DNA of 64,000 nt from Pseudoalteromonas umbrosa (GCF_030125375.1 NZ_JASJUU010000007.1:63416-127415); one strand, 5' to 3'; shown: positions 8,031 through 18,252, counted from the first letter of the stretch. A program made the numbers and translations. Notes: generated from the letters alone by a model not told the origin.

Positions 8031-8881
8031 TGCACAAGGACATCGATCTCTCCTTCACTATTCGCTTGGATCCGTGCCACAACTTCATCCGCAATTTGAT
8101 GTGCCTCCATCAAGGGCATATCGTCATCAAGCTCTAAATGAAGTTGCACAAACTTCACTTTACCCCCTTGGCGTGTCCTTAAGTTATGCACGCCATACAC
8201 TGCTGCGTGTGAGGTCGCAATCGCCACAATTTCAGCTTTTTCTTCCTCTGGAAGTTCCTTATCCATTAAGTGATCGGCACTTTCTCGCGCAATACCCCAG
8301 CAATTGTAAAGTAAATATAAAGCAACCCCGATGGCAAACACAGGATCAGCCCAGCCAATACTATAATGGCTCAACATCATCGCGATAAGTACAGCAATAT
8401 TAAGCAAGATATCGCCTTTGTAATGCATTGAGTCTGCTTTTATTGCCAAAGACTGTGTACGCTTTACAACTTGGTGTTGAACTGCAACCACCAGTAAAGT
8501 GCAAATAATGGCAAATATACTTACCCAAACCCCCAGTAAGCTCTGATTTATTTCAACGGGGTTAAATAAACGCTCAATACCATGAAAAGCCAGTAAACAG
8601 GCTGAACCAGAAATAAATGCAGCTTGACCAAGTCCTGCAAGTGCTTCTGCTTTCCCATGACCAAACCTATGTTCATCATCTGCGGGACGAAGTGCATAAC
8701 TCAAGACAAAAAAGCTCATCAGTGACGCGGTCACATCCAGCATGGAGTCAGTTAATGAGCCCAACATTGCGGCACTACCGGATGAGAGCCATGCCCAAGC
8801 CTTCGCGGCAATCATCACACCAGCCATTATGATTGTGAAAATACTTGAAAAACGTACTAATGCGTCATAATCTCGCGCCAC
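7985..8881 (-). CDS. fieF: Cation-efflux pump FieF (CDF family)
   Basis: A 298-residue cation diffusion facilitator that exports ferrous iron, zinc or related divalent metals from the cytoplasm in exchange for protons. Six transmembrane helices occupy roughly residues 10-210, followed by a cytoplasmic metal-binding domain. The metal-site residues are visible: LTDSMLDVTAS in helix 2 (D-x-x-x-D), HRFGHGKAEALAGL between helices 2 and 3, and ADSMHYKGDILLN in helix 5. The end VHQDP matches FieF. The start is GTG at 8881 behind an AAGGGGGA ribosome site; no ATG fits better. It is transcribed toward pldB. Confidence 0.9.
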   Translation of the reverse strand: MARDYDALVRFSSIFTIIMAGVMIAAKAWAWLSSGSAAMLGSLTDSMLDVTASLMSFFVLSYALRPADDEHRFGHGKAEALAGLGQAAFISGSACLLAFHGIERLFNPVEINQSLLGVWVSIFAIICTLLVVAVQHQVVKRTQSLAIKADSMHYKGDILLNIAVLIAMMLSHYSIGWADPVFAIGVALYLLYNCWGIARESADHLMDKELPEEEKAEIVAIATSHAAVYGVHNLRTRQGGKVKFVQLHLELDDDMPLMEAHQIADEVVARIQANSEGEIDVLVHQDPVSLSVTESANS

Positions 8882-9150
8882 ACTTCCCCCTTAATAACGC
8901 AGGTGACTACCTTCTCATCATACGACAGTTCAGCCAATAGGTAGAAACTTTGTGTCAAAAAACAGGTATCTACCCTATTTCAGTATCAGCAATTTACCTA
9001 CCTAACTGACATAATCAATATTTAAATAGACTATTCTACAAGACAAGAATTAATTAAAAAACTTGTTGTAGACCGAGAACCTATTCATATTATCTAGTTG
9101 CACAACGTCCAATAAGCTATACTGCGCTCAAATTGAGTTAGAGGTTAATC

Positions 9151-9615
9151 ATGTTAGACATCGTTTTATATCAACCTGAGATCCCACCAAATACGGGCAA
9201 CATTATCCGTTTATGTGCCAACACAGGCTATTCATTACATTTAATTGAACCGCTGGGATTTGACTGGGATGACAAACGTGTAAGGCGTGCAGGACTGGAT
9301 TACCATGAATTCAGTGAAGTTAAGCGTTACCCGTCTTACGAAGACTATTTAGAGCAGCGCAAGCCTAAACGTGTATTTGCATGCACAACCAAAGGAAAAG
9401 CCTATCACCATGCACCAAAATACCAAGCTGGTGATACGTTATTATTTGGACCAGAAACGCGTGGTCTACCCGAAGAAATAATTTTTTCTTTACCAGAAGA
9501 GCAAAGACTCAGAATTCCTATGAGGCCAGATAGTCGCAGCATGAACTTATCTAACGCGGTATCAGTATTCGTTTATGAGTCTTGGCGTCAATTTGATTTT
9601 GATGGCGCGGTATAA
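9151..9615 (+). CDS. trmL: tRNA (cytidine(34)-2'-O)-methyltransferase
   Basis: A 154-residue minimal SPOUT-fold methyltransferase that 2'-O-methylates the wobble base (C34 or cmnm5U34) of leucine tRNAs. The N-terminal signature [21 protein letters not shown], the middle block [11 protein letters not shown], and the C-terminal SAM-knot block [23 protein letters not shown] are all present. The length is that of E. coli TrmL. The ATG at 9151 has GAGG 6-7 nt upstream. It is monocistronic and converges on recA through a shared terminator. Confidence 0.95.
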   Translation: MLDIVLYQPEIPPNTGNIIRLCANTGYSLHLIEPLGFDWDDKRVRRAGLDYHEFSEVKRYPSYEDYLEQRKPKRVFACTTKGKAYHHAPKYQAGDTLLFGPETRGLPEEIIFSLPEEQRLRIPMRPDSRSMNLSNAVSVFVYESWRQFDFDGAV

Positions 9616-9655
9616 AAGCCTTAATAAAATTTAAGCGACCGTAAGTTACAAAATT

Positions 9656-9683
9656 AAAAAAGCCGCTATTAAGCGGCTTTTTT
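9656..9683. terminator. Bidirectional terminator between trmL and recA
   Basis: Arms AAAAAAGCCGCT (9656-9667) and AGCGGCTTTTTT (9672-9683) with a short loop give a GC-rich stem with a T6 run on both strands. It serves both convergent genes. No recX follows recA before this point. Confidence 0.9.
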
Positions 9684-9712
9684 ACTCTAGATTATTCGCT
9701 AGATAGAAAGAG

Positions 9713-10762
9713 TTAAAGCTTGTCTTCTACGTCAGCAAGACCTTTATCTTCACCTTCTTCATCTTTAATGGTTGCTTGAAGTAATAACATTTCACGTAAC
9801 TTGCCTTCAATCTCATCAGCAATTGCCACGTTTTCTTTCAAGAACTTGATTGAGTTCGCTTTACCTTGACCAATCTTATTGCCATTGTAGCTGAACCATG
9901 CGCCTGCTTTGTCTACTAACTTGTGCTTAACACCTAAGTCAATAAGCTCACCTTGCTTAGAGGAGCCTTCACCATACATGATGATGAATTCCGCTTGCTT
10001 AAATGGTGGCGCAACCTTGTTTTTAACAACCTTAACACGCGTTTCGTTACCAACGACCTCATCACCCTCTTTCACAGAGCCAATACGGCGGATATCTAAA
10101 CGTACTGATGAATAGAACTTAAGTGCGTTACCACCAGTGGTTGTTTCTGGGTTACCAAACATCACACCAATCTTCATACGGATTTGGTTAATGAATATAC
10201 ATAGCGTGTTTGAACGCTTGATGTTACCAGTCAACTTACGCAGTGCTTGTGACATTAAACGCGCCTGAAGACCAACATGAGAGTCACCCATGTCACCTTC
10301 AATTTCTGCTTTTGGAGTTAGTGCTGCCACAGAGTCAACGACGACTACATCAACTGCACCTGAACGCACTAGCATGTCACATATCTCTAAGGCTTGTTCA
10401 CCAGTGTCAGGTTGAGACACAAGCAAATCATCAACATTTACACCCAGCTTTTCTGCATATACTGAGTCAAGTGCATGTTCCGCATCAACGAACGCACAGG
10501 TTTTACCCATTTTTTGTGCTTGTGCGATTGTTTGTAGAGTTAGTGTTGTTTTACCTGATGACTCAGGACCATAAATTTCAACAATACGACCAGAAGGCAG
10601 ACCACCGATACCCAAAGCAATATCCAATCCTAATGAACCGGTTGATACTGACTCTATGTCTAAAGCTTGGCTATCACCTAGCTTCATGATTGATCCTTTA
10701 CCAAATTGACGCTCAATTTGCGACAATGCAGCATCTAATGCTTTTTGTTTGTTATCGTTCAT
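9713..10762 (-). CDS. recA: Recombinase RecA
   Basis: A 349-residue RecA, the ATP-dependent strand-exchange protein of homologous recombination and co-protease for LexA. Walker A is [10 protein letters not shown], the catalytic glutamate region follows in VDAEHAL, and the L1/L2 loops include [20 protein letters not shown]. The acidic C-terminal tail ([17 protein letters not shown]) modulates DNA binding. ATG at 10762 is chosen because GGAG lies 6 nt before it; an in-frame TTG four codons upstream overlaps that site. The gene is preceded by a textbook SOS promoter. recX, which often follows recA in this class, is not here. Confidence 0.98.
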   Translation of the reverse strand: MNDNKQKALDAALSQIERQFGKGSIMKLGDSQALDIESVSTGSLGLDIALGIGGLPSGRIVEIYGPESSGKTTLTLQTIAQAQKMGKTCAFVDAEHALDSVYAEKLGVNVDDLLVSQPDTGEQALEICDMLVRSGAVDVVVVDSVAALTPKAEIEGDMGDSHVGLQARLMSQALRKLTGNIKRSNTLCIFINQIRMKIGVMFGNPETTTGGNALKFYSSVRLDIRRIGSVKEGDEVVGNETRVKVVKNKVAPPFKQAEFIIMYGEGSSKQGELIDLGVKHKLVDKAGAWFSYNGNKIGQGKANSIKFLKENVAIADEIEGKLREMLLLQATIKDEEGEDKGLADVEDKL

Positions 10763-10792
10763 CTGTTTCTCCAATCTAGCGTAATGCGAACA

Positions 10793-10820
10793 AGTATACT
10801 GTATAGAATTACAGTATCAA
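10793..10820 (-). promoter_or_regulatory. recA promoter with LexA (SOS) box in the spacer
   Basis: On the minus strand: -35 TTGATA (10820-10815), 16-nt spacer, -10 TATACT (10798-10793). The spacer is exactly CTGTAATTCTATACAG (10814-10799), which fits the LexA consensus CTG-N10-CAG. The E. coli recA promoter has the same architecture, with the operator filling the spacer. Confidence 0.9.
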
Positions 10821-10827
10821 GAGCCTT

Positions 10828-11319
10828 TTACTCTTTTATTAAAGAAATTATTTTTTCCAAAATAAATTCAATAGCTTGCAATCTAACTTCTGCTCGCCCT
10901 TCGGGAAATACTTGCATAAATGTATGTATGTTCCCCTGTATATCTATTGCAAACCATACAGTACCCACAGGTTTTTCTTTACTACCGCCACTTGGCCCTG
11001 CAATGCCAGATACCGATATCGCAATATCTGCTTTACCCGCAGCTCTTGCCCCTGTTGCCATCTCCATGACTGTTTTCTCACTGACAGCGCCATACTGAGC
11101 AAGGGTTTGCTCTGATACACCCAGTAATTCATGCTTCGCTTCATTGCTGTATGTGACAAAACAGCGATCTATATAGGCAGAGCTTCCCGGCGTGTCTGTG
11201 AGCGCATAACTAATTCCACCACCAGTACAAGATTCAGCGGTAGTGATCACGAAGCTTTTATTCGTTAGAATAGCGCCCAATTGTGCCGCAAGAGCGGCGA
11301 TTTTAGTGTGTATTTCCAT
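10828..11319 (-). CDS. pncC: Nicotinamide-nucleotide amidase (CinA C-terminal family)
   Basis: A 163-residue stand-alone CinA C-terminal domain. This enzyme deamidates nicotinamide mononucleotide to nicotinic acid mononucleotide in the pyridine nucleotide cycle. The signature TTAESCTGGGISYALTDTPGSS and the block SVSGIAGPSGGSKEKPVGTVWFA are present, and the length equals E. coli PncC (165). The N-terminal CinA domain is absent, as in enterobacteria. ATG at 11319 has AAGG 8 nt before it; an upstream in-frame codon at 11343 would overlap the mutS start. It lies directly upstream of recA, but recA has its own SOS promoter. Confidence 0.9.
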   Translation of the reverse strand: MEIHTKIAALAAQLGAILTNKSFVITTAESCTGGGISYALTDTPGSSAYIDRCFVTYSNEAKHELLGVSEQTLAQYGAVSEKTVMEMATGARAAGKADIAISVSGIAGPSGGSKEKPVGTVWFAIDIQGNIHTFMQVFPEGRAEVRLQAIEFILEKIISLIKE

Positions 11320-11341
11320 ACAAAAAACCTTAGGTTGAAGC

Positions 11342-13924
11342 ATGTCATTAGATCTTTATTCTGAACATACTATAAAGCAACAAACACCTATGATGCAGCA
11401 GTATCTTAGGATCAAGGCCCAACATCAAGAGATCCTGCTATTCTACCGTATGGGTGATTTTTACGAATTATTTTTCGATGACGCCATTCGTGCCGCACAA
11501 CTACTCGATATTTCGCAAACACACCGCGGCAAAGCCGGCGGTAATCCCATTCCGATGGCAGGTGTACCTTATCATGCGGTAGAGAATTACTTAGCAAGAT
11601 TGGTTCAAATGGGTGAATCAGTTGCGATCTGTGAGCAAGTTGGCGACCCAGCAACCAGTAAAGGCCCCGTTGAGCGTAAGGTCGTGCGTATTGTCACACC
11701 TGGTACCGTCACTGATGAAGCCCTACTACAAGAGCGTCAAGACAATTTGCTTGCTGCAGTGTGGCAAGATAAAAGTAAGTATGGTGTTGCCTATTTGGAT
11801 ATCAATTCTGGGCGATTTAATATTGTGGAGTTGGCAACAGACGAAGCACTGATGTCAACATTGCAGCGCTTGCAGCCAGCTGAACTGCTCTACCCTGAGT
11901 CATTTCAAAATTTAATCGTACTTGAGCAAGTCAAAGGCTGTCGCCGTCGTCCTGATTGGGAGTTTGACTTAGACACCGCCAAACACCTACTTTGCCAACA
12001 ATTTGGCACCAAAGACTTGATTGGGTTTGGTGTCGAATCGGCCTCTGCAGGATTAATTGCAGCAGGCTGTGTAATGCAATATGTCAAAGATACCCAACGT
12101 ACAGCACTGCCGCATATCAGAGCGATTACCTTAGAAAAAAATGAACACGCTGTGATTTTAGATGCGGCAACACGCAAAAACCTTGAACTCACGGTCAATT
12201 TATCTGGTTCTATCGATAATACCCTAGCGCAAGTACTCGATAAAACAGCGACACCTATGGGGTCACGTTTACTCAAACGCCGGATCCATACACCGGTCCG
12301 TGACCGAGCTGAGTTGAATGCCCGCCTAAACGCCATCTCAAGCATACTCGATATGCATTTAGGTATTGAGCTGTATGATGCCTTGCGTCAAATTGGTGAT
12401 ATTGAACGTGTCGTCGCAAGGCTTGCGCTGTGTAATGCAAGGCCACGAGATTTAACGCGTCTTCGCAGCGCACTGCAAGCACTACCACCACTGCATCAAT
12501 TATTAAATGAGAGCGATGATGCGCGTATTCAATTGATCACAGCGCAATCTCCAGAACTGCCTCATTTACAAGATTTACTCGAACGCGCAATTATTGATAA
12601 TCCGCCAGTACTGATAAGAGACGGTGGCGTAATTGCCACAGGCTACAATGCGGAATTAGATGAATGGCGAGCACTCAGTGAAGGGGCAACGGACGTCTTA
12701 GAGCAACTGGAAGAACGTGAGCGTGAACGTACTGGTATCAGCACCCTAAAAATTGGTTACAACAAGGTACATGGGTTTTATATTGAGATCAGCAAAGGCA
12801 ACGCACACCTTGCGCCACCTGAGTATATTAGACGTCAAACCCTTAAAAATAATGAGCGCTACATTATACCTGAGCTAAAAGAGCACGAGGATAAAGTCCT
12901 TGGCAGCCAATCCAAGGCACTGGCACTTGAGAAACAGCTGTATGAGCAATTATTTGAATTAATTGCTCCTTACCTAGAGCAGCTACAAACAATGGCTGCA
13001 GCACTGGCAGACTTAGATGTGTTGAATACTTTAGCGGAGCGAGCGCAGACACTGGATTACTGTAAGCCAGAGCTGACCTCAAGCGATGAAATTAATATTC
13101 AAGCTGGTCGCCACCCTGTGGTTGAACAGGTCAGCAACGAGCCCTTTATTGCAAACCCAGTGCACCTAAGCAATGACCGAAAGATGTTGCTGATCACAGG
13201 TCCAAATATGGGTGGTAAATCAACCTATATGCGCCAAACCGCGCTGATTGTATTAATGGCTCATATTGGTAGCTTTGTACCTGCAAGCCATGCACAAATT
13301 GGCCAAATTGATAGGATCTTTACTCGTATTGGTGCAAGTGACGATCTTGCCTCAGGGCGTTCAACCTTCATGGTTGAAATGACCGAAACCGCTACCATAC
13401 TCAACAATGCAACCGAGCAGTCTTTGGTATTAATGGATGAGATTGGTCGAGGCACCAGTACATACGATGGCCTATCATTGGCATACGCCACAGCTGACTA
13501 CCTTGCAAACAAAATCTCTGCCAAGACATTATTTGCAACGCATTACTTTGAGCTTACTGAGCTAGCAGAGCAGCAATCTGGTCTTGTTAATGTGCATCTA
13601 GATGCGATTGAGCATAATGACACCATAGCATTCAAACATACCGTGCTCGATGGCGCGGCAAGTAAGAGCTTTGGTTTACAAGTAGCAGGCCTTGCTGGTG
13701 TGCCAAAAGCCGTTATCAAGTTAGCCAAACAAAAACTCACACTGCTTGAGCAACACCAAAGTGTCGTGGATGGTGTTCAGCCAACGACAGTGCCTCAACA
13801 ACAGAGTTTAGTACTCAATACTGAACCTTCTGAAGTAGAGCAGCTGTTAGAGTCTATTGACCCAGATGAGCTGACACCAAAGCAAGCACATGCTTTGCTA
13901 TATCAGCTAAAAGACAAGCTATAA
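11342..13924 (+). CDS. mutS: DNA mismatch repair protein MutS
   Basis: An 860-residue mismatch-recognition ATPase. The N-terminal mismatch-binding domain carries the Phe-x-Glu motif ([12 protein letters not shown]). Connector, lever and clamp domains follow, then the ABC-type ATPase with Walker [10 protein letters not shown] at about 620, the signature block [16 protein letters not shown] and Walker [13 protein letters not shown]. The C-terminal tetramerisation helices end in [17 protein letters not shown]. The length is close to E. coli MutS (853). It is divergent from pncC with 22 nt between the two starts, so promoters must overlap neighbouring coding sequence. Confidence 0.98.
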   Translation: MSLDLYSEHTIKQQTPMMQQYLRIKAQHQEILLFYRMGDFYELFFDDAIRAAQLLDISQTHRGKAGGNPIPMAGVPYHAVENYLARLVQMGESVAICEQVGDPATSKGPVERKVVRIVTPGTVTDEALLQERQDNLLAAVWQDKSKYGVAYLDINSGRFNIVELATDEALMSTLQRLQPAELLYPESFQNLIVLEQVKGCRRRPDWEFDLDTAKHLLCQQFGTKDLIGFGVESASAGLIAAGCVMQYVKDTQRTALPHIRAITLEKNEHAVILDAATRKNLELTVNLSGSIDNTLAQVLDKTATPMGSRLLKRRIHTPVRDRAELNARLNAISSILDMHLGIELYDALRQIGDIERVVARLALCNARPRDLTRLRSALQALPPLHQLLNESDDARIQLITAQSPELPHLQDLLERAIIDNPPVLIRDGGVIATGYNAELDEWRALSEGATDVLEQLEERERERTGISTLKIGYNKVHGFYIEISKGNAHLAPPEYIRRQTLKNNERYIIPELKEHEDKVLGSQSKALALEKQLYEQLFELIAPYLEQLQTMAAALADLDVLNTLAERAQTLDYCKPELTSSDEINIQAGRHPVVEQVSNEPFIANPVHLSNDRKMLLITGPNMGGKSTYMRQTALIVLMAHIGSFVPASHAQIGQIDRIFTRIGASDDLASGRSTFMVEMTETATILNNATEQSLVLMDEIGRGTSTYDGLSLAYATADYLANKISAKTLFATHYFELTELAEQQSGLVNVHLDAIEHNDTIAFKHTVLDGAASKSFGLQVAGLAGVPKAVIKLAKQKLTLLEQHQSVVDGVQPTTVPQQQSLVLNTEPSEVEQLLESIDPDELTPKQAHALLYQLKDKL

Positions 13925-13925
13925 A

Positions 13926-13955
13926 AAAAGGGCTGCATCATTGCAGCCCTATTTC
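13926..13955. terminator. Terminator between mutS and fadL
   Basis: GGGCTGCA (13930-13937), loop TCAT, TGCAGCCC (13942-13949), flanked by seven A on the left. The long U run is made on the minus strand, so it is strongest for fadL. It may also end mutS. Confidence 0.85.
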
Positions 13956-13972
13956 TTACATTGGGTAGAACG

Positions 13973-15238
13973 TTAAAGTGTATGGTTATATTGCAAACCA
14001 AATACTGACGCATGGCCTTTTGACTTAAAGCCCCACTCGCTACCAAAATTATCTTTTTCAATAAAGCGCTGCGTTTTACCTCGAATGATACTCACGCCAA
14101 CATCTAAACTTGAATTTGCCGTTAACTGGTATTCTGCACCAAATGAGTACCAAATGCGGTCTGTATCTGGTATAGAGATAGACATATGATTTTCATCCGC
14201 TGGTGACTCATCATACGCAAAACCGGCACGTAACTTAAGCACTTCGCTCCACTGGTGATCAGCGCCAATTGAGTAACGTAACGAGTTACTGAAGTTTTCA
14301 TCCTTTGTGAACACAGTACCAACATTTTCAACATTGGCCGCTAGCGTTTGGAAGCTATTCCAGCCAGTCCATAAAATGCTGTAATGTAGCGCAGTTTGTT
14401 TGTCTAACTTGTGAGAACCAGATACTTCAGCAATTGCAGGTAATGTGATTGCAACGCTACCAGGTAAAGCCTGGCCACCAGTACCATTGAAAGGCGCGAC
14501 TGCTAGTAGCTGATTACTGAAAGTGCCTTTAAATGTAATGTCTGTTTCACTGCGGTAGTGAAAACCAAAACGATTGTCTTCGTCAATGTTAAACACAGCG
14601 CCAACATTCCAGCCAAAGCCAGTATCGTCACCTTCCAAATTCACAACCTCGGTTTCATTGGGTACGCCAAATGTATTTACACCAAGGTTTCTAAGGATTT
14701 TCGCGTCAGCATAGACATGGTTTAATCCCAACGCAATGCTCCACTGCGCATTAACTTGATAGGACGCTGCAATACCAGTATTGATAGTCACAATTTCAGT
14801 TTCACCTGCAATTTGGCCAGCAACATAGTCATCTTCAAATTCTGTTGCCAAGCCAAATTGAGAGTACATGCCACCACCAATAGACCACTTGTCATTGATA
14901 TTAGTCGTGATAAACGCGCTTGGTACAACCGCACTTGGCGCAATGCTGCTGTTATCCAACGCAGATGCTGGCACACCATTATTCGTGCTTGTGCCCTGTA
15001 AACTCACATCCGGTTTAACATACATCGCGGAAATACTTATTTGCGTACCATCTAATTTATTCATCAATGCTGGATTGCGAGAAACCACTGATGCGTCGTC
15101 TGCGACACTGGCCTCACCCGCGTATGCTCTGCCTAAACCTGATACATTTTGCTCAGCTAACTGAAATGCAGCGGCTAAACTATGCGTTGATGTGATCATT
15201 GCACCTGCACCTATCAGTGCAACCATAATTCTGTTCAT
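13973..15238 (-). CDS. fadL: FadL-family outer-membrane long-chain fatty acid transporter
   Basis: A 421-residue outer-membrane beta-barrel for uptake of long-chain fatty acids or other hydrophobic compounds. It has a signal peptide ending near SLAA and a mature start AFQLAEQNVSGLGRAYAG, the FadL plug signature. The conserved SRNPALM segment (NPA) follows. Alternating strand patterns and an aromatic-poor C-terminus (SVFGLQYNHTL) complete the barrel. The length is typical. ATG at 15238 lies behind GAGG. It is monocistronic. The exact substrate is inferred from the family, since some FadL paralogues carry aromatic hydrocarbons. Confidence 0.9.
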   Translation of the reverse strand: MNRIMVALIGAGAMITSTHSLAAAFQLAEQNVSGLGRAYAGEASVADDASVVSRNPALMNKLDGTQISISAMYVKPDVSLQGTSTNNGVPASALDNSSIAPSAVVPSAFITTNINDKWSIGGGMYSQFGLATEFEDDYVAGQIAGETEIVTINTGIAASYQVNAQWSIALGLNHVYADAKILRNLGVNTFGVPNETEVVNLEGDDTGFGWNVGAVFNIDEDNRFGFHYRSETDITFKGTFSNQLLAVAPFNGTGGQALPGSVAITLPAIAEVSGSHKLDKQTALHYSILWTGWNSFQTLAANVENVGTVFTKDENFSNSLRYSIGADHQWSEVLKLRAGFAYDESPADENHMSISIPDTDRIWYSFGAEYQLTANSSLDVGVSIIRGKTQRFIEKDNFGSEWGFKSKGHASVFGLQYNHTL

Positions 15239-15413
15239 TCTTGCCTCTTAATTTCTAACTGCAATAAAATTAATGGCTCGACACACTACAGAAATCTGAA
15301 TTAAAAATCTTCAACTTTGACACTTTTAACTCACCATTTGCGTAAAATAACAGCTTTTAATTACTTTTAGTGACAAGTCAGACCAGAATTTAAACACTTG
15401 GCACACAATTATA

Positions 15414-15432
15414 AATGAGACTAATTCTCAAT
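15414..15432. promoter_or_regulatory. Candidate Fur box
   Basis: AATGAGACTAATTCTCAAT fits the 19-bp Fur consensus AATGATAATNATTATCATT at 15 of 18 defined positions and is near-palindromic (AATGAGA / TCTCAAT). It lies about 60 nt upstream of the small Cys-rich membrane protein gene. Iron-dependent repression of that gene is inferred. Confidence 0.6.
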
Positions 15433-15493
15433 ATCATTGAACCAAGTGAGAGTTTCACATATACTCTTTGCCATTCAAGTGAGGAGAATAATC

Positions 15494-15817
15494 ATGATGG
15501 TGTTATTGATTATGGCAGCGCTGCTGTTTTCAGGCGTCAGCGTGTACTGCCTTTGTAAAGCAAATTACTGTGCCTGCCAGCGTGCAGGACAATGTGACAA
15601 TCCAGTCAATCATTATTGGCTAGGTGCAATTATTGCAGCCTTGTTTGCTCTCGCTTGCTGCTGCTTTGCATTGCATAGCGAAAGAGGTACCTTACTTTGG
15701 ATTGTATTGATGTCGAGCTGCCTTGCAGGCGCGCTACTTTCAGCCAAAGTACAAAAACTAAAGCGTTGCAAGCAGGCTAAACAAGCAAGTTCTCTTGCAA
15801 CAGACGGGATAAATTAA
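15494..15817 (+). CDS. Small Cys-rich membrane protein, probably Fur-regulated
   Basis: A 107-residue protein I do not recognise. It has three hydrophobic segments: MMVLLIMAALLFSGVSVYCL at the N-terminus, AIIAALFALACCCFAL, and LLWIVLMSSCLAGALL. The loop after the first helix is Cys-rich (CLCKANYCACQRAGQC). The tail is basic. ATG at 15494 has GAGGAG 7 nt before it, so a longer start at 15437 is rejected. The Fur box upstream suggests iron-responsive expression and a role in iron or metal homeostasis, which is inference. The 3' end overlaps the convergent HD-GYP gene by 41 nt. Confidence 0.7.
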   Translation: MMVLLIMAALLFSGVSVYCLCKANYCACQRAGQCDNPVNHYWLGAIIAALFALACCCFALHSERGTLLWIVLMSSCLAGALLSAKVQKLKRCKQAKQASSLATDGIN

Positions 15818-17054
15818 TCTGATAATCAATCGGCCTAACATTCGACACAATTTTAATGTCGTTTGTCGCGCTCAGATCCACATCTTTCAGTGTGATTTGA
15901 TGCATGTGTTTCACGTTATAAAAAACACGCACAATTGGGGAGGTCGGTGAGCCCTCATTACCCGCCATCACGAGTCCCAAGCGATCATTGGTCAGCTTTA
16001 CTAAGGTACCAACGGGATGTATCCCAATACACTTGATAAACTTTTGCACCAATACCGCATCAAACTGGTCTTTATTAGATAATAAAAAGCGCAGCGCATG
16101 CACAGGCTCTATGGCTTTCATGCCAGGCTGATCCGATGTTAACGTTGCATAAGTGTCAACAATAGCCATAACACGCGCAGCTTTACTGAGCTTGTCTTCT
16201 GTAAGACCTCGAGGAAAGCCACTGCCATCAAGGCGCTCATGATGATTAACAATCATGTCTATCATCAAAGGCGTTATTCCTTTTTCTTCTTTAACCATAG
16301 CAACCGAGTATGCAACATGTCTTTGCATGTGACGTGTTTCATTGTCACTCAGTGGCGTTGCTTTTTCTTGAATACTCTGTGGGACCTTGCTCCTACCAAT
16401 ATCGTGCAGCATGGCAGCCATGGCCATTTGCTCTACCACATGAGGCTTCAGCCCAAGATACTTGGCAAAGATGGTCATCAAAATAGTGCAGTTGATCATA
16501 TGCCGCCAACTGAATCCGCGCTTATCTTTAAGGCGGGTGAGAATAGCCATGACATTACTATTTTGTGTCACAGAGGAGACAATTTCTTTGCTGACGTCAT
16601 TCACCAAATGCATCTGCAGCGCTTCTCCCCCCAAAATATTGCCATAGATCAGCTGCAACCGCTTATTTTGCATTTCAAATTGATTTAACGCTGCTGAAAA
16701 CAGTTCAGCGGTGGGCAGAACATTACCACCGGAGCTGGTGAGAAGCGCTTGAAGTTCTGCATCTGCTTCGATATCTGATACAGCATCAGCTTTTATCTCA
16801 TACCTTGCCTGTGATGGCTTTAAAGGCGTATTCGCAGCGTCGGCCTTGATATAACGCTCAGGCACAGGTACTTGGCTTTGCTTGATGTCTATATTGAGCT
16901 CAAGTACACCGTCAGCCTCTAGCTGAGTAATAATCGCCGAATTACGCACCATCCCTCGTGACTTTAATTTAATATCTGCATCAGATTTTAATTTATGAAC
17001 ACTGTCCACAAACATACCTGGTACAAGTTCACTAATGGGAATTGTTGCGTGCAT
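15777..17054 (-). CDS. HD-GYP cyclic-di-GMP phosphodiesterase
   Basis: A 425-residue cytoplasmic protein. Residues about 1-130 look like the DUF3391 region often found before HD-GYP domains. The HD-GYP domain follows, with the metal-binding HD in MLHDIGRSKVP (H217-D218) and the second motif HHERLDGSGFPRGL (from H271). The diagnostic GYP reads GFP, a common conservative change. The enzyme class hydrolyses cyclic di-GMP to GMP and so favours motility over biofilm. No receiver or membrane segment is present. It is monocistronic and preceded by CTAGGA at the ATG. Confidence 0.88.
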   Translation of the reverse strand: MHATIPISELVPGMFVDSVHKLKSDADIKLKSRGMVRNSAIITQLEADGVLELNIDIKQSQVPVPERYIKADAANTPLKPSQARYEIKADAVSDIEADAELQALLTSSGGNVLPTAELFSAALNQFEMQNKRLQLIYGNILGGEALQMHLVNDVSKEIVSSVTQNSNVMAILTRLKDKRGFSWRHMINCTILMTIFAKYLGLKPHVVEQMAMAAMLHDIGRSKVPQSIQEKATPLSDNETRHMQRHVAYSVAMVKEEKGITPLMIDMIVNHHERLDGSGFPRGLTEDKLSKAARVMAIVDTYATLTSDQPGMKAIEPVHALRFLLSNKDQFDAVLVQKFIKCIGIHPVGTLVKLTNDRLGLVMAGNEGSPTSPIVRVFYNVKHMHQITLKDVDLSATNDIKIVSNVRPIDYQINLSRLLQENLLV

Positions 17055-17206
17055 GGTTCCTAGGAGAAGCTTTTTTAATCAAACGCAATAATATGCATAG
17101 TTACGACAAAATTGTCTACTATAAGATCAAAATACAAGAATAAAGGATGAGAAAATAAGGGTAGAGAGAAGTCCATTTCTTTCTGCGGGCTCACAAACTG
17201 AGTGAA

Positions 17207-17542
17207 TTAGTCTTGGAAGTAAGTACCCCAACCGTCATACTCAACGCCAGTTTGCTGTGCAATTGCCACTAGCTTTGCAACATCTTCCATAATGACTTCT
17301 GCATTTAGCTCAGCTTCAACAACAATATCAAAGCCCCAAATTTTTCCACCATCTTCCAGCTCTAGCTCTGCAGGCTCTTCTACATCATAACCAAGTTTGA
17401 ATGCAGCTAACGCGGCTTCTTCTAGCTTATCAAAGTTCTCACATACAAAGTGATGTTCAACCTCATAAAGCTTTTCAGGGTTAGAGCCATCTTCAAGAAG
17501 CGACTCAACTATGTCTTCACTGATCTCTTGCCAATTTTCCAT
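17207..17542 (-). CDS. rraB: Ribonuclease E inhibitor RraB
   Basis: A 111-residue acidic protein of the RraB family, which binds the C-terminal scaffold of RNase E and alters mRNA decay. The family core is clear: a helical N-terminus and the end LVAIAQQTGVEYDGWGTYFQ. E. coli RraB is longer at its tail (138). The ATG overlaps the plsC stop by one base (TGATG), so the two are translationally coupled and form an operon. Confidence 0.92.
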   Translation of the reverse strand: MENWQEISEDIVESLLEDGSNPEKLYEVEHHFVCENFDKLEEAALAAFKLGYDVEEPAELELEDGGKIWGFDIVVEAELNAEVIMEDVAKLVAIAQQTGVEYDGWGTYFQD

Positions 17543-18252
17543 CAGCTTTTCTCACCTTTATCTAATTGTGCGATTTTATCGGCCATCTTAGCATGAATGC
17601 GCACCGCATGCTCTCTTGCTGAGCAATCCTCTGATAACTTAATCGGTGCTAACATCGAAATATAGACTTTGCCGTTGTTCCAACGATTTAGCTTAATTTT
17701 ATCTTTCGTTGAACTCATGCATACTGGAATAATTGGTACTTGCGCATTTTTAGCTGCGTGGAAAGCACCTGTTTTAAATGGCAACAAGCCTCTACCATAG
17801 CTACGCGTCCCTTCAGGAAACATCCACAGTGACAAGCCCTTTTGCTTGATCTTCTCCACGGCTTTATCCAACGTACCTACGGCTTTTGAACGGTTTGCCC
17901 TGTCAATTAAGATATTACCGGATAGCCAATAAAGCTGGCCAAAAAATGGGATCCACTTGAGACTTTTTTTACCCATACTCACTGTATTGTGTGGTACAAC
18001 CGCAGGCAAAGTAAATAAATCATAGTTATTCTGGTGATTAGCAACATACAACGCAGGGCCAACATCAGACACTTCCGGCGCTCTCTCTATCACTAACTCA
18101 ACACCTATTACCTTGGCCATAGAGCCAAACCAAGAGGCGATAACATGCACATTGTTGCGATGGAATGGTCTTACAATACACAGTGCCAATCCAAAAATAC
18201 AACTCATAATAATAAATATGGCCATGGCCAAAATTCGTAATAAAGCTAACAA
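17542..18252 (-). CDS. plsC: 1-acyl-sn-glycerol-3-phosphate acyltransferase
   Basis: A 236-residue inner-membrane enzyme that adds the second acyl chain to lysophosphatidic acid, giving phosphatidic acid in phospholipid synthesis. The catalytic NHx4D motif is NHQNNYD, and the substrate-binding block is LWMFPEGTRSYGRG. An N-terminal membrane helix (LRILAMAIFIIMSCIFGLAL) precedes them. The start is TTG at 18252, chosen because GGAG sits 8 nt upstream; the next ATG (18222) would cut into the first helix. It lies downstream of rpoH, separated by a terminator. Confidence 0.93.
   Translation of the reverse strand: MLALLRILAMAIFIIMSCIFGLALCIVRPFHRNNVHVIASWFGSMAKVIGVELVIERAPEVSDVGPALYVANHQNNYDLFTLPAVVPHNTVSMGKKSLKWIPFFGQLYWLSGNILIDRANRSKAVGTLDKAVEKIKQKGLSLWMFPEGTRSYGRGLLPFKTGAFHAAKNAQVPIIPVCMSSTKDKIKLNRWNNGKVYISMLAPIKLSEDCSAREHAVRIHAKMADKIAQLDKGEKS

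Noticed and set aside
10243-10689. Plus-strand 148-residue frame inside recA
   Set aside because: Antisense shadow of a fully conserved gene, rich in His, Leu and Gln as expected from the reverse frame.
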